64,000 nt of DNA from Tabrizicola sp. Lineage in GTDB: Bacteria > Pseudomonadota > Alphaproteobacteria > Rhodobacterales > Rhodobacteraceae. The notes beneath the pieces are model-generated. The model saw nothing but the letters and a program-made list of their open reading frames with translations. It was not told the DNA's origin and ran no database searches. Both the position numbers and the translations under genes were made by a program. Shown piece after piece: positions 18,056-26,215 of this stretch (positions within the stretch are counted from its first letter, which is position 1; each line of letters starts with the position of its first letter). The stretch is from NCBI RefSeq assembly GCF_022842145.1, contig NZ_JALHQD010000001.1, positions 316,127 through 380,126 of the forward strand, written 5' to 3'.

Positions 18056-18553
18056 TCAGCCAGGTGCCGCGAAGACCTGGACCCAGTAGTACCGCAAAGG
18101 GGCGGAGTTGCCCCGGATCGGCCGGTCGTCCGCCTGGTAGACCACGGCGATCCCGGTCTCGGTCATCCGGCAGTTCAGCATGTTCCGGCGGTGGCCTGCA
18201 CTTTTCAGCCAGCCCTGAACTGCCTGCAAAGCGGTCCTCTGCCCTGCCGCGATGTTCTCGGCTGCGCTGCGGTAACTGTAGCCCTGCCGCTTGATCCGGG
18301 AGGCGAACCTGCTGCCGTCCTTGCCTGCATGCCCGAAGAAATTCTGCTCGGCCATCGCAGCGGCGTGAGCATTCGCCGCCGCCGTCAGCCGGGCATTCAG
18401 CCGCAGAGGCTGGCACCCTGCCTTGGCGCGGGCGGAGTTGACCGCCGATAGCACCGTCTCGGCCGGGCTGACCGCCGCAGCGGGAGATCCCGCGACGGCA
18501 ATGGCAATCAAGAGGGCCTTAGCCCAGGAAAGCCTGGGCGTGGAAGGACACAT
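18056..18553 (-). CDS. secreted CAP-domain (SCP-like) protein
   Basis: A CAP superfamily protein of 165 residues from the ATG at 18553. A signal peptide covers about residues 8-27 (LSWAKALLIAIAVAGSPAAA). The CAP core shows ETVLSAVNSARAKAGC, the His of NFFGHAG, the AENIAAG motif and GHRRNMLN, which together form the conserved cleft. The start overlaps the end of the S-formylglutathione hydrolase gene by 35 bases; a longer frame from 18622 would overlap more and lose the signal-like start. Periplasmic or extracellular; function in bacteria is mostly unknown. Confidence 0.8.
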   Translation of the reverse strand: MCPSTPRLSWAKALLIAIAVAGSPAAAVSPAETVLSAVNSARAKAGCQPLRLNARLTAAANAHAAAMAEQNFFGHAGKDGSRFASRIKRQGYSYRSAAENIAAGQRTALQAVQGWLKSAGHRRNMLNCRMTETGIAVVYQADDRPIRGNSAPLRYYWVQVFAAPG

Positions 18554-19349
18554 GGTCTTCCATGAAGGTCGACACGAAGAAATAGCTGTGGTCATAGCCC
18601 TTCTGCATCCGGAACGTGCCACCCTGCCGCGCCTGCGCCATCGCTTCGGCCAGCGCTTCAGGGCGGAGTTTGTCGATAAACTGGTCGGCCGTCCCCTGGT
18701 CGATCAGCATCGGCCCGTCGAATCCCCGGCGCCGCATCAGCAAGGTCGCATCATGTGCGGCCCATGACGACTCGTCGGGTCCGAGATAGGCAGAAAATTG
18801 CGGACGGCCCCAATCGCTCGCCGTGGGGTTGCAGATCGGAGCGAAGGCGGAGACCGACTGGAAGCGGCCCGGAAAGCTCATCGCGATGGTCAGCGCGCCG
18901 TGGCCGCCCATCGAATGCCCCGTGATCCCCTGAACCTCTTCCGCCAGCGGGAAGGCGTTGAAAAGGACGCGAGGCAATTCCTCGGTCATGTAGTCCCACA
19001 TCTGGAAATGGCGCTCCCACGGCTTTTGCGTGGCATTCAGATAGAAGCCCGCCCCTTGGCCCAAGGCGAAGTCAGGGTCGTTTGCGACGCCCTCACCGCG
19101 CGGAGAGGTATCAGGAAAGCACAGCGCGATCCCGGCCTCGGCGGCCCAACGCTGCGCCCCCGCCTTGATCATCGCGTTCTCATGCGTGCAGGTCAGGCCC
19201 GACAGAAACCACAACAGCGGCACCGCCCCTTCCTCGGCCTGCTGCGGCAGGAAAAGGCCGAACGTCATGTCGCAGCCCGTGGATTGGGAGGCGTGCGTGT
19301 AGACGCCCTGCACTCCGCCAAAGGCCCGGTTCTCGGAAACGGTTTTCAT
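18519..19349 (-). CDS. fghA: S-formylglutathione hydrolase
   Basis: A 276-residue alpha/beta-hydrolase of the esterase D family, the usual length. The nucleophile elbow is GHSMGGHGAL near residue 148, the catalytic Asp is in DQGTADQF near 225 and the His is in KGYDHSYFF near 257. CFPDTSPRGEGV near 77 is typical for the family. It hydrolyses S-formylglutathione to formate and glutathione in the glutathione-dependent formaldehyde pathway. The partner dehydrogenase gene is not in this window. Its start overlaps the stop of the AEC transporter gene (ATGA). Confidence 0.93.
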   Translation of the reverse strand: MKTVSENRAFGGVQGVYTHASQSTGCDMTFGLFLPQQAEEGAVPLLWFLSGLTCTHENAMIKAGAQRWAAEAGIALCFPDTSPRGEGVANDPDFALGQGAGFYLNATQKPWERHFQMWDYMTEELPRVLFNAFPLAEEVQGITGHSMGGHGALTIAMSFPGRFQSVSAFAPICNPTASDWGRPQFSAYLGPDESSWAAHDATLLMRRRGFDGPMLIDQGTADQFIDKLRPEALAEAMAQARQGGTFRMQKGYDHSYFFVSTFMEDHVSFHAQAFLG

Positions 19350-20281
19350 GTGTAGCCTCCCTGGCTGATCAGCGCGATCACCGCTGTCACAGTCAGCACC
19401 GACCCGGCGGTGGACAGAAGGATCGCGGTGGAAACGCGTTGTGGTGCAACGCCGTAGTGTTGCGCAAGAATGAAGACGTTGCCCGCCACCGGCAAGGCCG
19501 CGGCGGCAATCATCACGCCGGCCTGATACCCCGTGACGCCGAACAGCCAGCAGGCCCCCGCGACCGCCAGCGGGTGCAGGATCAGCTTCGAGAACGACAG
19601 CCAGGCGGCGACCTCGACCCGTTCCGCAGACCGACCGGCCAGCGAAGCACCGATGGCGAAGAGGGCGCAAGGCGTGGCGGCGGCCCCCAGCAGCGTCAGG
19701 AATTCGTTCACCGGCACCGGCAACTCCAGTCCGGTCGATCCCCAAAGGATGCCAAGTCCGACCGACACGATCATCGGGTTCTTCACCAGGCCCATGCCAA
19801 GGATGCCGAAGGTTTGCGCGCTGACCCGGCCCGCCCGAAGTCCGGTGATCACCATCGTCAGGATCGACGAAAACACGATCAGGTCGACCGCCAGCACCAG
19901 AAGGACGGGACCGACCGCCTCTGGTCCCAAGAGAAGCGCCAGCATCGGAATGCCCAGGAAGCCCACATTGCCGATGACGCCGGTATGCGCCTCGAACACC
20001 GCCTCTTCGCGGCTGACCCGGCGGCCCAGGGCGACGGCAGCCACGACCAGCCAGACGACCGTGGTGGCAAGAAGATAGGCGAAGACGAAGGGCCAACTGA
20101 AGATCGCGGAGACGTCCAGATTCGCGGCAAAACCGAAAAGCATGGCCGACAGCGCGAAGTAGAAGACGAAGCGTGTGAGGTAGGCTGTCGCCTCCTCGGA
20201 GAAGAACCGGGTCCGCCCGGCAAGGTAGCCGACGCCGATGAGCGCAAAGAACGGCAGGGTTTTCAGAAAGATCGCCAGCAT
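19346..20281 (-). CDS. AEC family transporter
   Basis: A 311-residue membrane protein of the auxin-efflux-carrier family with about ten hydrophobic helices. There are two inverted repeats and a central, less hydrophobic loop. Characteristic segments are FFALIGVGYLAGR at the N-terminus, GNVGFLGIPML near 107 and KLILHPLAVAGACWLFG near 228. Family members export or take up carboxylates such as malate or malonate. It leads an operon with fghA and the CAP gene. Confidence 0.88.
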   Translation of the reverse strand: MLAIFLKTLPFFALIGVGYLAGRTRFFSEEATAYLTRFVFYFALSAMLFGFAANLDVSAIFSWPFVFAYLLATTVVWLVVAAVALGRRVSREEAVFEAHTGVIGNVGFLGIPMLALLLGPEAVGPVLLVLAVDLIVFSSILTMVITGLRAGRVSAQTFGILGMGLVKNPMIVSVGLGILWGSTGLELPVPVNEFLTLLGAAATPCALFAIGASLAGRSAERVEVAAWLSFSKLILHPLAVAGACWLFGVTGYQAGVMIAAAALPVAGNVFILAQHYGVAPQRVSTAILLSTAGSVLTVTAVIALISQGGYT

Positions 20282-20363
20282 GGGGCCGTCGTGTCACGGG
20301 TGGGCCGAAAGGGCAAGTCTGCGGGGCAGGGAATCGGGGGGTCCGGGGGCGCACTATCCCGAG

Positions 20364-20454
20364 ATCAAGAAACATTCAGCCGGCGCGATGTGGCAAAAGC
20401 AGGGCAAACCCTTACCCCGAAGGTGGGGGCCGCTAAGGCCAGTTGTTTCTTGAT
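20364..20454. promoter_or_regulatory. perfect 11-bp inverted repeat pair upstream of the kinase gene
   Basis: ATCAAGAAACA (20364-20374) and TGTTTCTTGAT (20444-20454) are exact reverse complements, 69 bases apart, in the 370-bp gap between the divergent AEC and kinase genes. The second copy runs into a TTGATATAGT promoter-like element. They may be two sites for one regulator acting on both directions. Nothing else in 20282-20651 looks like a gene. Confidence 0.4.
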
Positions 20455-20651
20455 ATAGTGGCAATCAGCGTCGCGAGGCGCAGATTTTCCCCTATTTCAC
20501 GATTGCTCCGCATCAGTCGCAACCAGCGGTCGCAAGGGATTGTGGCGAAAAACGATCGGAAAGCCTTCACGTTTTGGCCCAACTCATTGGCTACACGTGA
20601 AGAACCGCAAGTCCTTCATGGGGGCAAGAAGGACGCGGGTATGGGTGATTA

Positions 20652-22253
20652 ATGATGACCGCTGCCGCGCGCAAGTTTGACTCCGTCGACCTGGGAAGCA
20701 CAGCCGACGAGCTGCCGACCGGGACCAGACTGCTGTACGGGCAGTTCACCATCGAATCCTTCGTCAACAGCGGCGGCTTCGGGATCGTCTACATCGCGCG
20801 GGACTCGCTTGATCGGCAGGTGGTCATCAAGGAATGCTTCCCCTCGACCTTCTGCCGCCGGATCGGCACGACCGTCGGCGCACGCTCCAGGGCCCAGCAG
20901 GACGAGTTCCGGGCTGCGGTGAAAAGCTTCATGCAGGAAGCGGTGACGCTGTCGCAACTGGACCATCCCAACATCATCAAGGTCCACCACGTCTTCGAGG
21001 ACAACGAGACCGCCTATATGGCGATGGACTACATCGACGGCCCGGATCTGCTGCAAACGGTCGAGGGCACGGCGCGTCCGCTGACCCCGAAAGAGATCGT
21101 CTCGTTCCTGCACACGATGCTGGACGCGCTGGGTCATGTGCACGACCGGGGCCTTCTGCACCGCGACATCTCGCCTGACAACATGATCCTGAACAACGCC
21201 ACCGGCCAGCCGATCCTGATCGACTTCGGTGCCTCGCGGAAAGAGGTCACCCGGAAAAGCCGCGCGGTGTCGGGCCTGCGCGTGGTCAAGGACGGCTATT
21301 CCCCGCAAGAGTTCTACGTCAGCGGCAGCAAGCAGGCACCGTGCAGCGACCTTTATGCTCTGGCCGCCAGTTTCTACCACCTGATCACCGGCGAGACGCC
21401 GAAGACCTCGCAAGAGCGTCTGTCGGCCATTGCCGGGCGCGAAGGCGACCCGCTGCGCCCGCTGGCAGGCCGGTTCAAGACCTATCCCCGCGGCTTTCTG
21501 GACGCGATCGACAAGGCCATGGCGATCTTCCCGCGCGACCGTCTGCAGTCGGTCGAGGATTGGCGCCTGATGCTGACGGGCGATGCGGCTCGGCCGGTGT
21601 CGGAAACCGTGGTGCCCGCCGCATCGGTGGCGCGGACGGTTTCGGCCCCGCCGCCTGCGTCCCCGGTGCAAGCGGAAGCCAAGGCGCCCAGCGTTCCGGC
21701 ACAACCGGAGTTCGCGGCCGCCTCTGCGCCGTCCCCGGCACCGCTGCTGGTGATCCAGGCCCCCCGCGGTCCACGCGACTTCCTGATATCGTCGACGGCG
21801 GCCGTCCTGCTGCTTGTCGGACTGCTGTCCTTGCCGGGCCTCTTGAGCCGGGAACCGCAGGCACTGGCCCCGACCGCCACAGCCGGAACCGCTTCGGCGG
21901 ACGTCTTGGTTCCGGCCGTTCCCACCGCAACCGCTGCAGCGCCCACGATCCAGGAGCTTCTGCCCGTCACCAACGTCCTGCGCCTGCCCGGCGGCTATAC
22001 CTTCGAAGTGATCGAAACGCCAAACGCGACGCAGACCGTGGTCTCGGAACTTCCGGCCGACGTTCAAGGGTCGATCCAGGTCGGGGACATCCTGCTGGTC
22101 TATGCCCCGACGGGGGAAACCCTGGGCACCGCCACCGCGCTTCGCGAGATACTTCAGCGCGAGTTTGCAAGCGGTATTACAACTTACAGTTTTGTTATTC
22201 GCCGTGGTGACAGTACACTGGAAGCCGAGTTTCGGCTTGGGGTAGCGGGCTAG
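20652..22253 (+). CDS. transmembrane serine/threonine protein kinase with PDZ-like C-terminus
   Basis: A 533-residue Hanks-type kinase. The glycine loop NSGGFGIVY lies near residue 39, the ATP Lys is in VVIKECF near 58, the catalytic loop is HRDISPDN near 168 and DFGASRKE near 190 serves as the DFG segment. The kinase domain ends near 315. A Pro/Ala-rich linker leads to one membrane helix (about 376-398, LISSTAAVLLLVGLLSLPG). After the helix, about 130 residues end in a PDZ-like domain (LPGGYTFEVIETP, LPADVQGSIQVGDILL). Topology would put this part in the periplasm as a sensor (inference). It is followed by FHA and PP2C genes that complete a phospho-signalling module. A second ATG at 20655 is equally possible. 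Confidence 0.88.
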   Translation: MMTAAARKFDSVDLGSTADELPTGTRLLYGQFTIESFVNSGGFGIVYIARDSLDRQVVIKECFPSTFCRRIGTTVGARSRAQQDEFRAAVKSFMQEAVTLSQLDHPNIIKVHHVFEDNETAYMAMDYIDGPDLLQTVEGTARPLTPKEIVSFLHTMLDALGHVHDRGLLHRDISPDNMILNNATGQPILIDFGASRKEVTRKSRAVSGLRVVKDGYSPQEFYVSGSKQAPCSDLYALAASFYHLITGETPKTSQERLSAIAGREGDPLRPLAGRFKTYPRGFLDAIDKAMAIFPRDRLQSVEDWRLMLTGDAARPVSETVVPAASVARTVSAPPPASPVQAEAKAPSVPAQPEFAAASAPSPAPLLVIQAPRGPRDFLISSTAAVLLLVGLLSLPGLLSREPQALAPTATAGTASADVLVPAVPTATAAAPTIQELLPVTNVLRLPGGYTFEVIETPNATQTVVSELPADVQGSIQVGDILLVYAPTGETLGTATALREILQREFASGITTYSFVIRRGDSTLEAEFRLGVAG

Positions 22254-22291
22254 CTGCCTTAGCCGGAACACGATGACAGGGAGAGAAAGCC

Positions 22292-23137
22292 TTGAAGTTT
22301 CTTCGCACGATCTTTGGCGAGAATGGTGAAACCGGGCCTGCCGGTGGCCAGGTTGACGCAGGTCCCGACCCCGTGATGGCCGCCCTTGCCGAGCTTGAAG
22401 TGAAGCGCCTGCGCGAGGCGCTGGCCGCCGCGTCTCCGGCACCCGCTCCGGAACCGGAACCCGAGATTAGCTCTCCTGCCAGCGTGGCGCGTCCCAGCCG
22501 GGTCGTGAAGGTGAAAGCCCCGCTGCCGGAAGGCGTCAGCACATCCACCCGGGGTATCTGGGATCTTGAGGACGACGCCCCGCCCGCAGCGCCGGTCGCT
22601 GCGCCGGCCTACGGCGACGCGCCGCGCCGTCCGACGCGCGCCAAGACCCGCGTCCTTGGCTTCGAGGCCCAGCCGACCGCTGTGGTCCCCCTGTTCGACG
22701 GCATCGAGTCCGCGGCAATCGTTCCGGCTGCACCGGCCCAGGGCAAGGGTTACGTGATGTTCCCCGCCGGTTGGCTGGTGGTCAAGGACGGCCCCGGCAA
22801 GGGTGCCTCGTTTGCGTTGAGCCAGGGCGTCTCGCAGATCGGTCGCGCCGTGGACCAGACTATTTCACTGGATTTCGGCGACATGGCGATCTCGCGCCAG
22901 AACCATGCCGCCATCGCCTACGATGCCGCCACGCATGAATTCCACGTGGGGCACGGCGGCAAGTCCAACCTCGTCCGGCTGAACGGCCGTCCGCTCCTGG
23001 CAACCGAAACCGCCGCCGACGGGGACGAGATCCAGATCGGCGAAACGACCCTCGTGTTGAAAGTCCTTTGTTCGCCCGAGTTCAACTGGTCGTCGTTCGA
23101 GGCGGAAGGAGACGGGCATGATATGGCGATCGCGTGA
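22292..23137 (+). CDS. FHA domain protein
   Basis: A 281-residue cytoplasmic protein. Residues 1-160 are low-complexity, Pro/Ala/Glu-rich, with a helical MAALAELEVKRLREAL segment. Residues about 165-262 form a forkhead-associated domain with IGRAVDQ, ISRQNHAAI (the S-R-x-x-H phospho-Thr pocket) and NGRPLL. The start is TTG at 22292, preceded by GGGAG. It overlaps the phosphatase gene by 20 bases. The FHA domain likely binds phosphothreonine made by the preceding kinase; the N-terminal tail may itself be a substrate. Confidence 0.87.
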   Translation: MKFLRTIFGENGETGPAGGQVDAGPDPVMAALAELEVKRLREALAAASPAPAPEPEPEISSPASVARPSRVVKVKAPLPEGVSTSTRGIWDLEDDAPPAAPVAAPAYGDAPRRPTRAKTRVLGFEAQPTAVVPLFDGIESAAIVPAAPAQGKGYVMFPAGWLVVKDGPGKGASFALSQGVSQIGRAVDQTISLDFGDMAISRQNHAAIAYDAATHEFHVGHGGKSNLVRLNGRPLLATETAADGDEIQIGETTLVLKVLCSPEFNWSSFEAEGDGHDMAIA

Positions 23138-24146
23138 ACCGCGTTACGACGTCGCCTCGGGAATCAGCCAGGGCGCGCGTGACTATCAGGAAGACGCGAT
23201 AACGGCTGACTTTCCGGTCGGGGCCGAAGCCGGTTTCGTGGTGCTTGCCGACGGGATGGGCGGCCATGCTGCTGGTGACGTCGCCTCGAAGATCGTGCTG
23301 ACCGAAGTCTACTCCGAGCTGAAATTCCAGTTCGCCAACGTTGCGTCGTTCGAAGCCAACGCGCCAGAGATTCTGCGCGGCGTGGCAAGCCATGCCAACG
23401 ACACGTTGCGCCATCATTCCCGCATCCATCCGGAAACCAATGGCATGGGGGCCACCCTGGTGGTTCCCGCGCTGGTCGAGAACCGGCTCTGGTGGATCTC
23501 GGTCGGGGACTCGCCGCTGTTTCTGTTCCGCAACGGCAAGCTTCACCAACTGAACGAAGATCATTCGATGGCACCGCAGATTGACCTGATGGTGCAGGCC
23601 GGACTGCTGGACGCCCAAACCGCCGCCACGCACCCCGACCGCAATTGTCTGATTTCGGTGCTGATGGGGTCGAAGGTTGCGCGGATCGACTGTCCGGCCC
23701 AACCGTTCGAACTGAAGGCGGGCGACATCGTCGTCTGTGCCTCGGACGGCCTGCAGTACCTGACCAATGCCCAGATCGAAAAGGTGCTGACGCGGTACCG
23801 CAAGGTTCGCTCGACCGAAATCGCCGAACGGCTACTGGAAGAGCTGATGCGTCTGGACGACCCGGATCAGGACAACATCAGCTTCACGGTGATCAAGGTC
23901 AATGATGCGTCCGTCCGGCCGATGCCCGACCGCCCGATGCGTGAGGCGATGGCCGTCACCACCCGGCCGCGCGGCCTGACCACCGTGGCACCCGAGCCGG
24001 TGCTGGTGCCGCTTCCCGTGGCGGAACCGTTGCAGCTTGTCGTGCCGGAGTCCGAACCTGACCAGAGGGTCGAGCCTGCGGCGGAAGAGGCGGATCAGGA
24101 CGCACCCTCGCCCGTGGTCCCGCGCCGCTTCGCGGCCCTTGGCTAG
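23118..24146 (+). CDS. PP2C-type serine/threonine phosphatase
   Basis: A 342-residue protein. The PP2C catalytic core (about residues 10-260) has all metal-binding motifs: RDYQEDA near 20, LADGMGGHAAGD near 40, ISVGDSPLFLF near 130, CASDGL near 205 and DQDNISFTVIKV near 253. A Pro/Glu-rich tail of about 75 residues follows. It should reverse phosphorylation by the kinase two genes upstream. It ends 3 bases before the stop of the convergent nitroreductase gene. Confidence 0.92.
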   Translation: MIWRSREPRYDVASGISQGARDYQEDAITADFPVGAEAGFVVLADGMGGHAAGDVASKIVLTEVYSELKFQFANVASFEANAPEILRGVASHANDTLRHHSRIHPETNGMGATLVVPALVENRLWWISVGDSPLFLFRNGKLHQLNEDHSMAPQIDLMVQAGLLDAQTAATHPDRNCLISVLMGSKVARIDCPAQPFELKAGDIVVCASDGLQYLTNAQIEKVLTRYRKVRSTEIAERLLEELMRLDDPDQDNISFTVIKVNDASVRPMPDRPMREAMAVTTRPRGLTTVAPEPVLVPLPVAEPLQLVVPESEPDQRVEPAAEEADQDAPSPVVPRRFAALG

Positions 24147-24149
24147 GCG

Positions 24150-24842
24150 CTAGCGGAAAACGCTCATGATCTGGTCCAGCGGTTTTTTCCGCTTGGCCAC
24201 GGCCGGAACGGTCGCCCGGTCGGCGGGATAGCCTACCGGCAGGATCATCACCGGCTTTTCATGCTCGGGCCGCCCGCACAGCGGACCCAGGAATTTCATC
24301 GGGTTGGGGGTGTGCTCCAGGCAGACGAGGCCGGCATGATGGATCGCCGAGATCAGCATCCCGGTCGCGATCCCGACGCTTTCGGGCACGTAGTAGTTCT
24401 TGTAACGCGTGCCGTCCTCGGTCAGCCCGTAACGCTGCGCGAAAACCACGATCAGCCAGGGTGCATCGGTCAGATGCGGTTTCGAGACACCTGTCCCGAT
24501 CGGCTCCAGCGCCGACAGCCACTCATCCCCTGCCCCGCCCTGATAGAACGCCCGCTCCTCCTCCTCGGCACCCTGGCGGATGCGGGCCTTCATTGTGGGA
24601 TCGCTGATTGCCGCGAAGTGCCAGGGTTGATGGTTCGCCCCCGAGGGCGCCGTCCCCGCTGCCGCAATGCAGGCTGCAATCACCGCCTCGGGCACGGGCC
24701 GCGAGGAATAGTCCCGCACCGAGTGGCGCTTGCGCATATAGTCCCGGAACCGTTCGGCCGCCGCAAGCGAGGCGTCCTCGTCCAGCTGCACCCGGTCGGG
24801 CAACGGCAGCGGCTGATAGCTCACCTCACCCTTGCGATACAT
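24150..24842 (-). CDS. nitroreductase family protein
   Basis: A 230-residue flavin enzyme of the nitroreductase fold. It has the FMN-binding RHSVRDYSSRPVP near residue 38, GTAPSGANHQPWHF near 65, an active-site lid with YYVPESVGIATGMLISAIHHAGL near 150 and GYPAD near 205. This pattern is close to iodotyrosine-deiodinase/BluB-like members; I cannot say which electron acceptor it uses. The ATG at 24842 overlaps the stop of mbfA (ATGA), so it is co-transcribed with the iron gene and may also be iron-responsive. Confidence 0.83.
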   Translation of the reverse strand: MYRKGEVSYQPLPLPDRVQLDEDASLAAAERFRDYMRKRHSVRDYSSRPVPEAVIAACIAAAGTAPSGANHQPWHFAAISDPTMKARIRQGAEEEERAFYQGGAGDEWLSALEPIGTGVSKPHLTDAPWLIVVFAQRYGLTEDGTRYKNYYVPESVGIATGMLISAIHHAGLVCLEHTPNPMKFLGPLCGRPEHEKPVMILPVGYPADRATVPAVAKRKKPLDQIMSVFR

Positions 24843-25819
24843 CAGCCGCCTCCGATCAAGACCCCTGCGGCAAAGACCAAAGCACCGCCTAGCACGACCT
24901 GCAAGGCCGCGCGCAGGAAGGGAGTCTCCATGTAACGGTTCTGGATCCATGCGATGGCCCAAAGCTCGACGAAGACGACGATCATGGCGATGGTGGTGGC
25001 GGTCCAGAAGTCCGGGATCAGGTAGGGCAGTGCGTGGCCAAGCCCGCCGATGGTGGTCATAACGCCTGAGGCAAGGCCGCGTTTGAACGGAGAGCCGCGG
25101 CCCGACAGAACTCCGTCATCATGCGCGGCCTCGGTGAAGCCCATCGAGATGCCCGCGCCGACCGAAGCGGCCGTACCGACAAGGAAGGTCGTCCAGGTGT
25201 CCTGCGTGGCGAAGGCCGTCGCGAAGATCGGCGCCAGGGTCGATACCGAGCCGTCCATCAGCCCTGCCAGACCCGGCTGCACCCAGGTCAGGATGAACTG
25301 GCGCTTGGCGGTCTGGTTTTCCTCGTCCCGCGCATCCTGCGGCAGGTGCGTTTCCTCCAACCGTTGCGCATGGCGTTCGTGCCCGGCCTCGGCCGCAGCC
25401 AGATCACCCAGCAGCTTCCGGGTAGCAGCGTCCTGAGTCCGTGCGGCCGCCCGCAGGTAGAAGTCATGGGCGGTCTTCTCCATCGTCGCCGCCTCACCGC
25501 GCATCACGTCCAGCGACAGGTTCTGCGACAGCCAGATGGGGCGTCGGGCGTAGAAACCGGCCACATGCTCGCGGCGGAGCAGGGGGATGACATCGCCGAA
25601 GCGCCCGCGGTGCAGGTCGATCAGGCGCTGGCGGTGGCCGTCCTCCTCGACCGCCATCCCGTCAAAGACCGCCGCCGATGAGGGATAATCGGCCCTGAGT
25701 CGCTCGGCGAAGGTGCGGTAGATGCGGGCATCGTCCTCCTCGGAGGAGATTGCGAGGGCGAGCACCTCCTGTTCCGAGAGGTCGCTGAAACGGCGGCGAA
25801 AGGTCAGGGCAGACAGCAC
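24842..25819 (-). CDS. mbfA: membrane-bound ferritin MbfA (ferritin-like domain fused to VIT1-type transporter)
   Basis: A 325-residue fusion. The N-terminal ferritin-like domain carries the di-iron ligands in SSEEDDARIY, AVEEDGHRQRL and AAAEAGHERHAQRL. The C-terminal VIT1/CCC1 domain has about five membrane helices with GLAGLMDGSVSTLAPIFATAFA near 185 and GISMGFTEAAHDDG. MbfA exports iron and is known in Rhizobiales as an Irr-repressed iron and peroxide defence gene. I chose the GTG at 25819 because AAGGTG lies 6 bases upstream; the open frame from 25861 would run through the iron-control element. Heads an operon with the nitroreductase. Confidence 0.88.
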   Translation of the reverse strand: MLSALTFRRRFSDLSEQEVLALAISSEEDDARIYRTFAERLRADYPSSAAVFDGMAVEEDGHRQRLIDLHRGRFGDVIPLLRREHVAGFYARRPIWLSQNLSLDVMRGEAATMEKTAHDFYLRAAARTQDAATRKLLGDLAAAEAGHERHAQRLEETHLPQDARDEENQTAKRQFILTWVQPGLAGLMDGSVSTLAPIFATAFATQDTWTTFLVGTAASVGAGISMGFTEAAHDDGVLSGRGSPFKRGLASGVMTTIGGLGHALPYLIPDFWTATTIAMIVVFVELWAIAWIQNRYMETPFLRAALQVVLGGALVFAAGVLIGGG

Positions 25820-25834
25820 GGCGTGCACCTTAGA

Positions 25835-25849
25835 TTGGAATGATTCTAA
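25835..25849 (-). promoter_or_regulatory. iron control element (ICE/Irr box) candidate
   Basis: TTGGAATGATTCTAA fits TTAGAA-N3-TTCTAA, the core of the alphaproteobacterial iron control element, with one mismatch. It lies 15 bases before the proposed mbfA start. Irr binding here would repress mbfA when iron is scarce, as established for mbfA in Bradyrhizobium and Agrobacterium. Confidence 0.6.
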
Positions 25850-25885
25850 TCTATCTCGCACGCCCGCCGCTGCAATGACAGATTC

Positions 25886-25959
25886 TGAACTTTACGGTTC
25901 ATTTTTTCTTGCGAAACTGAACTCTTCGGTTTAGATAGGAATCTGAACCGTAGAGTTCA
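25886..25959 (+). promoter_or_regulatory. three TetR-type palindromes TGAAC-N6-GTTCA
   Basis: Copies at 25886-25901 (perfect arms), 25918-25933 (right arm GTTTA) and 25944-25959 (perfect arms, extending to TCTGAAC/GTTCAGA), spaced 32 and 26 bp. The middle copy lies between the -35 and -10 of the promoter and the third covers the predicted transcription start. The TetR gene 250 bases downstream is the obvious candidate regulator. The sites also face mbfA on the other strand. Confidence 0.65.
25909..25937 (+). promoter_or_regulatory. sigma-70-type promoter of the small peptide gene
   Basis: TTGCGA (25909-25914), a 17-base spacer and TAGATA (25932-25937). The -35 is the same hexamer as in the SRP RNA promoter of this window. 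An operator palindrome fills the spacer, which would give direct steric repression. Confidence 0.6.
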
Positions 25960-25973
25960 GAATGGAGATCACG

Positions 25974-26159
25974 ATGACCCGCTTCGCCCTTGCCCTTGCT
26001 GCCAGCCTTGCCCTTGTCGCCCCCATCGCAACCCCGGTCGCGGCGGATTCTCTGGCGGTCCTTCTGCCGACGCTCACCTTCCCCGACACCACCGTGACCA
26101 CCTCGACCAAGGGCTGCGCTGCGCCTGCGACGCCGACGACCTGCCAACTGGCCGAGTGA
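25974..26159 (+). CDS. small secreted peptide with two C-terminal cysteines
   Basis: A 61-residue protein. The first 25 residues form a clear signal peptide (MTRFALALAASLALVAP, cleavage near PVAA/DS). The 36-residue mature part is Thr/Pro-rich with a hydrophobic patch and two Cys nine residues apart (KGCAAPATPTTCQ) that could form a disulfide. The ATG at 25974 is preceded by GGAG; an ATG at 25962 lies within the operator and is less likely. The gene lies between three operator palindromes and a TetR gene. No family known. Confidence 0.65.
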   Translation: MTRFALALAASLALVAPIATPVAADSLAVLLPTLTFPDTTVTTSTKGCAAPATPTTCQLAE

Positions 26160-26215
26160 CCGTCCGGGTTGCCGCGCCGGATCGCGATGGTCTATGGTCC
26201 CCGCCAGGGGGTCCG

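Noticed and set aside
20649-22442. 597-residue minus-strand open frame
   Set aside because: Shadow of the Ser/Thr kinase gene.
20649-24146. Type VI secretion system
   Set aside because: Only the kinase, FHA and phosphatase genes are present; no Tss sheath, baseplate or ClpV gene was found.
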